Shown here: one piece after another, positions 54,897 through 64,000 of the stretch
Position numbering within the stretch: position 1 is the first letter of the stretch
Layout of the letters: every line of letters begins with the position of its first letter
From: Polytrichum commune
Taxonomy: Eukaryota; Streptophyta; Polytrichopsida; Polytrichales; Polytrichaceae
Length of the DNA: 64,000 bases
Direction: 5' to 3'
Assembly (NCBI GenBank): GCA_950295325.1
Contig: OX485808.1
Coordinates: 24,324,527 to 24,388,526, forward strand
Notes under the pieces: generated by a model
The model's database searches: none
Told to the model about the DNA's origin: nothing
Seen by the model: only the letters and a program-made list of their open reading frames with translations
Made by a program: the position numbers and the translations under genes

Positions 54897-56063
54897 TATA
54901 TTTACTAGAATAGAAACTTGATTAAGCTTAGTGTTCATCAGCATCCACAAAAGCTTGCATAGAGAGCATATTCACTTAGCGAAAGTCACGTGTCAGAACG
55001 CTTACCAAGATGCACTACGAGCATATGAGACTTGGGCAACACATCATGTGTCAGTGAAAAGTATGCAAATCTATCACATGCCAATAGCACCATGGTTGAC
55101 AAACTAATTATTCCATGTAGTGTGTGTTAGTCTTCGGAGTTACGTAATGGTGTAACTCATTAATGAGAGTGCAATGTTTTACCAGGCACAGTCATTTATG
55201 TTCATAATGTCCGAACAACATATTGAACTTTCATTAGTAAAAAAGTGAACAACCTATTGAACTTTTGTCCCCGCATGGTGATAGTAGGATGGGCGGAAAA
55301 TGGTTTTAAATAATCAAGCTTAATGTTTTTGGACCTAATGAGTCAGATTTCCTAAATGGTCGGCAAAATAATCATAAGAATGTGTAATGTTAGGAAATTC
55401 GGTGTATTTTGGAATGAGGCCAAAGTCAGATGCTCACATGCAACGACTACACTATTATATGTATCACGCACATTCACTTTGACAATCACATGAAGTGAAG
55501 TTGGCATTCATGCGTGACAAATTGAACATCTCAAAATCAAGAGTTCTAAAAGCTTGAGAGAAGCGAAGTTTGCTAGAAAAAGTGTGGAGAAAGTCTAGAT
55601 AAGATATGTCATGTGCCTTAATATATACATATTTGCCTATTCTTTTCAAACCGCCTGAACCTATTTTCTTGAATTAAATTAGTTATCACTCAATTTTTGC
55701 CCATCATGCTATCACCTTACGATAGTGAAAATTGAACTCCTGAGTAAGACTTTATAGCACTGCGTAACTCCAAATTATAGTATCATGCACTAATTTGGAT
55801 AATCAATGTAGTTCTAAACACCACGTCTGTTGAATTACAATGTCTGGAACAAGGCTCGGGGAGAACCGGCGGTTAGTTACAAATGATGAACTCGTTGAGG
55901 TTGAGAAATAACCCGTTGAAGTTGGAGACTTCAGGAGAAATACCAATCATTCTAGAGGAATCTATAAAAGAATATACCTCCTCAAATGAATGAAAGCAAA
56001 ACCGGAAGATGTCAACATGTAACCGGCTGGATTTAGAATCACTCGGATCTTGACCGACTATGC
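54897..56063. other. intergenic, no gene recognised
   Basis: No coding region was identified. Near 55858 GGCTCGGGGAGAACCGGCGG resembles a word near the window end (63902, TTCGGGGAAAACCGACGG), which hints at another dispersed element whose borders are not visible. Confidence 0.45.
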
Positions 56064-56732
56064 CCAAAAACGCAAATGAAACCATGACATGCAAGTTCCG
56101 TGTTTAGTTCCATGTGTTCTTATTGCATTTTTAGGAAGATCAATGATGAGAATAAGGGGGAACGACCCAAGGGAAAGAAGCATGCATATTTCCCTCTCAC
56201 AATTCATCAATTAGAAGATCCGGATTTCACATGATGGTAATTTCACACTAGATTTCATCCTACATTTTTTTTTTGCACGAGCAGAATGCATTTTAGCGTT
56301 CAAGTCCAACCCCCCAATTTGACAACATCAATCATATGTTACTTGTTTTGTAGGGAGATCGTGACTCAACAACCTCAACTATACGAGTATGATTGCTTTG
56401 ATTATAAAAGATATTATAAAGTATGAACTAGAGATCTTATTTGGGAGTTGGCATAAAATAGAATGTACCATACATAATGAATTGATGACCACGTATGTAT
56501 TGTTGGCTTAACTCCCATCTTGTAATGGAAAATCATTGCTTGGTAGCTTAGGACTACTTAAGAGTATGGCCAAAGGCCATGACCATGAAATTGTAAGGAT
56601 TCTTGACGGTGAGGCCTAACCTTGTTGTCTTCGGCCCGGGTAACAAATGGGCTAGAATGTCCCAAAATTTGTTTGGCTAATCCACAAGATCACAATACCC
56701 TATTGATGGAAAGAAGACCGCTTGTTATTCAA
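56064..56732. repeat. dispersed repeat A, first part (copy 2)
   Basis: Direct copy of 4596-5265, with few substitutions. After the shared CTATTGATGG it diverges into unique AT-rich sequence (56733-58096), where no gene was recognised. Confidence 0.85.
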
Positions 56733-58096
56733 AATTTATTCCAAATATGTTTTTTTGAGGCTTAATGTGCAATGAGGAAATACTCATTGACAAAAACATC
56801 TATGTTGCAACTACCATTTATAATTAAGATATTTTATTTTATAGTTTTTTAATTCGAACTATATTGGTCAAGCCATCTACATAAAAAAGAAATAAATCAA
56901 AAAATATATTTCATCACATTTATATAGATGCTTAATTGTTTAGCAGATTAATCATTACAAAAAATTTAAGAATTAAAATCAAATGTCGCTAATGAATAAC
57001 ATTCAACTATTCTACGTCGAAGAAATGAAACCAACATCCAACTCCAAAATTAATTTTCAAGCTTAGAATCTCTTAACAATGATTACATTGTTTTTAGAAC
57101 TTAGTCCAAAAAACATTTTATTTTTCATAGGATAAATCCATATTATTAGAGGAATTATATGATCATATGTAAACACATGAATCCTCACTTTGATCAAAAA
57201 TAGAAATTAAAAAAAAGAATCTTCTAGCTCTATAAATAATGACAAAAGTAGTTGTGGCCTCAATTTGGATATACTAACCCTCTCGTGCTAATCACATGTT
57301 TCATATCCTAGGCAAAGTGGGCTAGTAAAACAAAACAAATTCAAAAAACTAAAGTTTCCTTCCGTTATCATTTGTAATCCATGTGAAACAAAACTCTACA
57401 TCGGGAATTGTGTCATCTATTTAGCAATTGTAGGTTATAGAGATTGTTACTTCTAGTTCCAAATTGAGGTTGAGATGCAAGAGTCATCAAAGTTGAAGTT
57501 GAAGATCATTCTCCTTAAATGATCAGACATGTCTTCCAAATGTCTTAACTTTTTGATCCTTTAACGGTGCCTCTATTTTAAGCACATATTACAATTTTAG
57601 ATGAAGTAATGTCCATTGCAAGAATCAACCATCTAAAATAAGACAAACATACCTTATTGGACAAGTAAGTTTACGTAGTCACTTATTTCAAGGTCTTACA
57701 GGGTGTGTAGTAATCATTAAGGGAACGTTGATGGTGAGCTAAGTCAAGGGATTCCAAATTGCTTGATTTGGGACCAAAGTGAGCCACCTCCCACAAAGGT
57801 CTTGCCTTCCCATTGTGCACAACCAAATTCTCTTAGCAGAGATTTCTCAACATCTCATTGATGTTGTTGCTAATTCTAGGGGCCAGATTAAACTTACATC
57901 CACGTGAGATGACGATTGCCATCGTATTCCACTTCTCCACAATCATAGCCACATTGAATATAAAGGTAGGCCACAACGCTAGGCTTAAGCATTACATAAC
58001 CAATTGTCCAACTCTCAAGTTCATATCCTCGAACAACCATCCTTTGATTGTGGTAGCATCACCATCTTTCAATTGAAAGTGTGATTATGGGTATTG
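56733..58096. other. AT-rich spacer, no gene recognised
   Basis: Unique to copy 2 of repeat A. The longest plus frame (57858-58076) has no known motif and runs up to the LTR at 58097. Confidence 0.5.
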
Positions 58097-59744
58097 TGTG
58101 AGCCCAAAATGGTGCCCACATGTGGTGATTAATTCTTCGAAACCAATTGTAGTTTGACTTTGATGAGTTATGATTATTCACAAAACATAAAAAGAGTGAA
58201 GTGTGGTGTGGATTTAACTTTAGGCATTAGGTGGTGTTGTGTGATTATTTCAAGGTTTGATTTCAATAAGAGTATGCCTTGATAATGTGAGTAGGGGGTA
58301 AGGTGAAGCTAGGTGAGCTCCGCGGGTTAAATGCCCACTTTTGGATCCACCTTGTTAGTTTAGGAAGAAGGAAGCTTGGTGGATGGGGATTAGTCCCTAC
58401 TTTGGAGGAGAAGGTTAAGGGATTGTGATTGGAGGTGCTAATCCTCTCACCCTATCCTCACCTCTCTCTCCCTCTCTCCCTCTCTCCCTCTATGCTACTT
58501 AAGGTGTTTTTTCTCTCATTTACCTCTCTCTCCATCAAGCGCTCTCAAGGGAGCAAGCTCTTAAGAGCTTGAGCCACGTGTGTGGGTTATTAGTTTTAGT
58601 GAAGTTAGTTAGTTAAGCTCTCTCTCTCAATGCCTCCCAAGTGAGTGAGCTCTTAGAGCTTAAAGATTGCACGTGGTGATTAGGTAGTAGTTAGTGAAAT
58701 TAGTGTGTTAGATTAGTTCATTACTTAGGAGCAAAGAAAAGAAAAGAATAAGAGAACTTAGAAAACATTGGATTAGTGGATGAGAGGGTTCGTATTAAGG
58801 TGCAGCTAGTAGCTGGTTTGCCTATTCGGGTATTGGAACTCTGTAGGATTAGACTGCAGTTGAGCTGCTGGGGCTAACAGCACCGAGACTGTGGGATGAG
58901 ACTGCAGCTGAGCTGCTGGGGCTAACAGCACCGAGACTGTGGGATGAGACTGCAACCGAGCTGCTGGTGGGGCTAACAACACCGAGAGTGTGGGATGAGA
59001 CTGCAGCCGAGCTGCTGGTGGGGCTAACAACACCGAGACTGTGGGATGAGACTGCAGCTGAGCTGCTGGGGCTAACAACACCGAGACAGTGGGATGAGAC
59101 TGCAGCCGAGCTGCTGGTAGGGCTAACAGCACCGAGACTGTGGGATGAGACTGCAGCTGAGCTGCTGGTGGGGCTAACAACACCGAGACTGTGGGATGAG
59201 ACTGCAGCCGAGCTGATTAGTAACAAACCATAATTAGGCCGTCTAGGGGTTAGCAAGGCTAAGCCCAATTAGTGGGTGTTAGCACATTAAAAACTAAATC
59301 ACATTAGGCCATTTTAGTGGTGGCCAAGTAGTTAGATTCATTAGGCTAGTTGGTGCCACGCGTGGGTTTGTATGAGTGTGTTTAACCATTGAGAAAAGTG
59401 TTTTTCAACACTTGCACCTCTTGGTCAAAATAACTCACTGACATTATTAATGGAGAATGTGGAGGATTCTTGCAATGGCAAGAAAAAGGAAGTGAAGATT
59501 AAAAGAGTGAGGGGAATGTCCTTAAGGGCATGTGTGGCTGAAGCCGCGGGTTGGACTCTTGAGAAAACCAATTCTACCACAAGCCAAGAGGCTAACATTA
59601 ATAAAGCACAATGAGTGAAACAATATGTGTTCCTTTGAACATGAAAATTACTTTGCACATGGTTCAAGGTTGTAGGAGATACATGTGATTCTCAAAGCCA
59701 TCACCCGGACTAGGACGCTTAAGGGTGGTGGGTTTGGCCTCACA
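58097..59744 (+). mobile_element. solo LTR of the gypsy family, TSD TATTG
   Basis: Begins TGTGAGCCCAAAATGGTGCCC and ends GGTTTGGCCTCACA, matching in plus orientation the coding-direction LTR ends of the complete element at 12947-23678. TATTG lies on both sides (58092-58096 and 59745-59749). It is 1648 bp. The middle carries a 48/51-bp minisatellite instead of the array in the complete element. No internal region remains. Confidence 0.88.
58846..59216. repeat. 48/51-bp minisatellite inside the solo LTR
   Basis: Eight units of GGGCTAACAGCACCGAGACT followed by GTGGGATGAGACTGCAGC-type sequence, in 48-base and 51-base forms (the longer have an extra TGG or TAG). Because both lengths are multiples of three, long open frames appear on both strands (59268-58849 minus, 58967-59233 plus). 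They are consequences of the repeat, not evidence of genes. Confidence 0.9.
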
Positions 59745-59749
59745 TATTG

Positions 59750-60465
59750 GCTACCGTGATTTAGAGACGTGGCAACAAAATCTTGACTCTCAATGAATTC
59801 ACAATGAGGAGGTGGATTCGGGGGATGGGGTTGAAGGTTTGGAGTTTGCTTGGAGGCACATATGCCAAACTTACTTCATAAACAACTCCCCAATTGTATA
59901 TTTTTGTACTCTTCGACATCAACATATGGCCTCATGTGATTGCAAAATTACTCTTAGTTTGAGTTTAAGTTGCCATCAAAATGTCTACCAGTTTAGTGTG
60001 GCCCACATTATTCATCAACCACAGAATATGTTCTGCAACCACTGGGTAGAAACTTGTTGAGAGGGTGTTGTCACTTGGTGCTACATGGCAAGTTGTGAAG
60101 CCCACTCTACTTAAAATGGCACATCAATTTTCATATATCACATTAAATCATATGTTTGGGACGCGGCCACAAACTTGTATGTGAACATGAGGCGGTTTAT
60201 TGAACAAGGATATGATACAATTGCTATTGGTTATTGTTGGCGGTGATCCCTAAGAGTAAATTGCATATGTCATCTTTGTTGACAGAGGCATGAGACTTCG
60301 GGTTTGATGTTTGACATTGTAGGTTGCACGTCCCATTATCATTGTCACACGAGTGGATTTCTTGAACTTTATACATCAAATTTTCCTTAAAATAACATGC
60401 CCCCAAAAAAACCATTTTAGGGGAGGAAAGTTCAAATAATAGGAATGTGTTGGCCCCCGGGGGAT
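59750..60465 (+). other. Cys/His-rich open stretch of unknown nature
   Basis: A plus frame 59812-60060 (82 codons) is rich in Cys and His (FCTLRHQHMASCDCKI, CHQNVYQF, MFCNHW). The same frame continues past a stop with YVWDAATNLYVNMRRFIEQG. It has a coding look, and could be a remnant of a zinc-binding host or transposon protein, but I recognise no family. Confidence 0.2.
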
Positions 60466-62469
60466 GCATTCTATTGTCAAGTTGAACACCACGTGTGATT
60501 AAAATATTAAAAAAAACCGTTTACATAAAGCATCACCAAAATGGGTCTACATTTTATCACTTTTTTTTTGTCATGAGTAGCTATACATGGTATCTATTAC
60601 ATAGTAGAAATAAATAACCAAATTTGATGATTTGTTTTTTTTTATAAAACATACCGTTTCTAACTAGAATGACACATAATTGAACTAAAACAATTACTAC
60701 AAAAATAAAGATGACTAAAAATATCAAGAAAATACAAAAGATATTATCAATGGTTATGTATATGTAGAAAAAAAAACCCATAATTCTTAAAATTATCTAT
60801 GGCACATAATGTAGGGTACCAAACTTTTATCGCACATGATTATGAAAGGTAAGGGGGTGTGATTGCCGCGACTGTTAGTCTAAAAAATAATTAGTGTAAA
60901 ATGTCACACTTCATAACTCATATCAATAGGCTTATACAAACTTATTAAATTTTCCCCATGATTCATAGTATATTCCAGTTCATAATTTACTGTCGGTCAA
61001 CTCTCCTTCCTTGAACTTCATTTATCCCTTTCAATTTGTTGGCCATCAATGTGAAATGTTATTTGGGTAAAAGTAAATCACATCTTAATATGGAAAGGGG
61101 GTGGGAAGGGAGGTCAAACTTTTGGTGTTTACATACCATTTTTTACAATTTGGCTAACACATGGAAGTGTGCCCTTAAACTTCCATATAAGCTCTGGAAA
61201 GGTAGTGTCACATTTATATTACATGTTCATCACATTCATCACCTTGCAACATGTCACTTAACTTATTATAAACATTTTATTGAGTAGCTCAAAATAAAAA
61301 CATCTAAAAATATAGGTATGTTAGATTGACCATACACTAGTTAAAATGGCCATAAAGATGCATACAAAAACGTTGGCCAAATCTATCAATTCTAATATAA
61401 AGTTGATACCTTGCTCCTCTGCATGTGGGTGATGAAAATCATATTTTAACAAGACATGTGACTGCACGATGCGTCGATGTGATTGAATTTAACAACCCCC
61501 TAGAAAAAACACAACTTGTTTTAGGTTTTTAGGATGTCCTAGATTTTAAATAAGACCTTAGAGAGACTGCATTTGATATCATGTGTTAACATCATTACTA
61601 GAATTTATGTGATCCAATGTCATTATGGCCATTTTGAATATAGTAAATAGATAAGTATAAGATATACAAGTTAATAAAACATAATTTGTGCATTTAAAAA
61701 AAAAAAGGGGGTTTCGCTTGTCATAGGATATGATTCATACATAAGATGGGAAATAAAATAGGGAACAAGCTCATAATAGTAAGGATGTGCACATGGTTGT
61801 TTGATTGATTAATAGAAACCACATATTAAATATATATTACAAGTATTTTAGGTGTAAAATATATGAATTAAAGTAATTTTATTTACAATCCATGTCAAAT
61901 GAAGGGATAATTCAAACATATAAGATGAAAAATAAATAAAATTGGACGACGATAAGATGTAGGTTATATTCATGAAATTCACAAAGTTTATGATTATAAC
62001 AATTCCTATTATTGTGACACTTTTTCCAAAAATATTTTCATTTATTTTAGTGCATGACGGTGTTACTTGAATGTTACGATTCTGAATTTATGTCAAATCA
62101 ACACATTCACACAATATAAGCATAAAGTATCACTATGATTAATTTGTATTTATAGTTATCTACAATACACCATGATCCAATGTGGTTTCATCATAATTTT
62201 TATTACAAGTAACTTGAATTTCTTGCTTATTGAGAGAGTCAACAACAACAAAATGAGCGACTTGCCAATTGTCACACATGAAATGAAATTTCTTTCATTG
62301 ATCAAAATAGGTACTTGGAATCCAATGGCGCCACCATATGGTCTTGGTGACCTATGAACGGGGAGATGCGGTTGTTAGTTACGGATTGGTTTGTTGTCCT
62401 CTTTATACTACCTACATAGGTGTTCGTCTTTTCCCTCCTTCATTGCGTGAAATTTGTAAGTAAGGATGG

Positions 62470-62644
62470 GTTTACATAAAAGTTTGAGTCCCAAAAACAC
62501 GTGGTTTGAGACACCCGTTAAACTAGGAGATGTATTTTTCTTGAGTGACGGTTGCGCATATTTAGTTGAAAAGTCAGCCATATTGACACCACTTCATTTT
62601 CTTCGTATATTGGACCCTCATTGGAGTTGGACCTTAGTGTAAAT
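62470..62644. mobile_element. MITE-like unit, internally deleted
   Basis: Equivalent of 7847-8076. Starts GTTTACATAAAAGTTTGAG and ends TTAGTGTAAAT; about 55 bases are missing after ACACCCGTTAA. Confidence 0.45.
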
Positions 62645-62739
62645 TGTATAGGTTCAAGTTTCTGCTCTCTACCAATAGAATTGTTTGATATTGGAGTTTC
62701 TTTGCTTTTGGATCCTATTATTCATACACCTTAAGAGTT

Positions 62740-62967
62740 GGTTTACATTAGGGTTTGCGTCCAAGAAACTTATGGTCCAAAACATGTCTTAGTGGACCTT
62801 GCTTTCGGACTCAAGATCGTACCCAAGCTCGAAGATTAGTTTCTCATAAGTAAGAGTTATATTTTTCTTGACCGAGGATCACCAAGATTTGGCATGAAAG
62901 TGTCGATGCCATATTATCGCCAATTAGAGTTTCTAGGGGTGCTTTGATCTTGGACCCCAATGTAAAC
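62740..62967. mobile_element. MITE-like unit, GGTTTACATTAGGG...TGTAAAC
   Basis: Starts GTTTACATTAGGGTTTGCG like 8142-8434 but has a different interior and ends CCCAATGTAAAC. The rest of the 8142-type unit follows at 63000-63198, so one unit seems to have been broken and partly duplicated. Confidence 0.4.
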
Positions 62968-63199
62968 ATACCCTATGAGTATGGTCTAAGAAGCTTGTGG
63001 CCCAAAACACCCCTTAACGGACCACACTTTCAGACTCACTATTGGACCCTTGAACCTTGAAGATTGGAATTTAAAAATAGGAAGAACGTTTTCTTTGGGG
63101 CACAATTGACTATATTAGGCAGAAAAATGACACCACATAAGCTCCACTCCATTTTTCATGCCTTGGACTTGGGGGGACCCTGCATCCAAATTCTAATTG

Positions 63200-64000
63200 T
63201 GTCGCAACCCTTGCTAGCCCCCCTTGACAATCTTGCCAATTTTCAATTCTAGCAAAGGTTACGAGCGCTAACCATTCGCATTCCGCCATGCTAATGGTTA
63301 GCTCCTCCTACCCCGGACCATATAGTTCATAGGAGGGGAACCAACCCTCCTACTTTACTTTCGGGACTCAGCCCTTAATCGGTAACCAATTCCCAAATGT
63401 GGACTTCCATCCATGGAAGTCCAATCCTATGTTGATCATCGCATTGCCGAAGCAACACTACAACAACCCGAACCATACTAGGCAACTATGGCCTCACATT
63501 GGGCCAATGCCCATGGAGGCCATGCCGTTCGGCCTCGGGTGGGTGAGGCCACACCACCTCACCCATATAAGCCTCTAGGACTTCACGCGGGGCCCCTACC
63601 CCACCGTCAACCAACCTCTTGTCTCTCTACCAAGAGTTGGGGCCAAGTGGACATTTTCCTTGAGCTGCTGGGCCTAGAACCCCCCAGCAGCTTCAGATCA
63701 TCATAACTTCCTTGTATGATGTCTGATCATAACAACCAACCACTCCATCCTCATCTACGCTTCATTTGCCCCATTTGAGCAAGTCTTGAGAGGAAGTTAT
63801 GCATGTTTGAACCTTGGCAGTCCCGGGAATCACTCCCAGGCACTGCTGTACCAGGGCGTTGTCCCGGGACAGCGCCCCACTCAAATGGCCATAACCTATG
63901 TTCGGGGAAAACCGACGGCTAGTTCATTATCAGCCGATGGATTTCCCCTCATGGCCGGTCCAAATTTCCAACCATCGGATGGCAATCCGACTGTAATTTC
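63200..64000. mobile_element. LTR of the second family, incomplete at window end
   Basis: Starts TGTCGCAACCC and follows the solo LTR at 47859-48820 closely up to about 63895 (shared TGGCAGTCCCGGGAATCACT). There it diverges to TATGTTCGGGGAAAACCGACGG, possibly a further insertion. It cuts repeat A at AATTG. Whether a full element follows cannot be seen. Confidence 0.75.

Larger units (their letters stand above)
60466..63198. repeat. dispersed repeat A, second part (copy 2)
   Basis: From about 60680 matches 6011-8378; its first 200 bases instead match the left arm and interior of the hAT-like MITE at 35727 (CATTGTCAAGTTGAACACCACGTG, from about 60474). So this copy may keep the original left end of the element from which the MITE derives. 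The right end is cut by the LTR starting at 63200. No intact gene is present. Confidence 0.8.

Noticed and set aside
58849-59268. Long open frames on both strands in the minisatellite (139 and 88 codons)
   Set aside because: They follow from repeat units whose lengths are multiples of three inside a solo LTR; no domain or start context supports a gene.
1-64000. tRNA or rRNA genes
   Set aside because: No tRNA-like cloverleaf A/B-box pair or rRNA-like block was recognised; the TGTTATCAGAG at 54886 is a primer-binding-like site, not a tRNA.

Overview
This window looks like repeat-dense nuclear DNA from a land plant, most likely a bryophyte and probably a moss. The main evidence is a three-exon immune-receptor gene at 38196-42504 (minus strand) that joins an N-terminal helical region, a protein kinase, an NB-ARC ATPase and leucine-rich repeats. 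That kinase-NB-ARC-LRR ('PNL') combination is known from mosses. The species cannot be fixed from the sequence alone. Apart from this receptor and a SWIM zinc-finger gene at the left edge, I see no convincing host gene; almost everything else is transposable-element sequence.

Layout, left to right. 1-2.4 kb: a decayed minus-strand reading frame, then a plus-strand SWIM zinc-finger protein. 3.7-8.4 kb: short inverted-repeat elements (termini like GGTTTACAC) and a dispersed repeat that recurs at 56.1-63.2 kb. 9320-10995: a solo LTR with a 5-bp target duplication. 11-12.9 kb: a TATA box and a repetitive leader-like stretch, interrupted by a complete, apparently very young Ty3/gypsy retrotransposon (12947-23678, minus strand). 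It has two 1761-bp LTRs with no difference seen, target duplication GTCAT and an intact 2079-codon gag-pol. 23.7-34.9 kb: a long, decayed APE-type LINE on the plus strand. It carries an unusual ORF1, a 2A-type peptide motif ahead of its endonuclease, a reverse transcriptase, a possible methyltransferase-derived domain, an RNase H and a C-terminal zinc finger. 35.7-36.1 kb: a hAT-like MITE. 37.7-42.5 kb: the receptor and its 3' flank. 42.5-46.7 kb: no recognisable gene. 46.7-49.4 kb: an inverted-repeat DNA element with CENP-B/pogo-like remnants, itself interrupted by a solo LTR of a second family. 49.4-56 kb: short duplications, a copy of the receptor's 3' flank, a Mutator-like MITE and a copia-like LTR end. 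56-64 kb: the second copy of the 4.6-8.4 kb repeat, broken by a third LTR of the gypsy family and by another LTR of the second family that runs off the end.

The elements form a readable nesting history. The LINE is the oldest large element. The gypsy element inserted into sequence that appears to be the LINE's leader and is the youngest. Its LTR family is present three times, once complete and twice as solo LTRs with intact target duplications, so recombination between LTRs has been removing copies.

The two most interesting items are the kinase-NB-ARC-LRR receptor, with phase-0 introns between modules, homogenised LRR units and a frameshift near its N-terminus, and the LINE with its 2A motif and extra domain between reverse transcriptase and RNase H. 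All functional statements rest on reading motifs by eye; no database search was possible.
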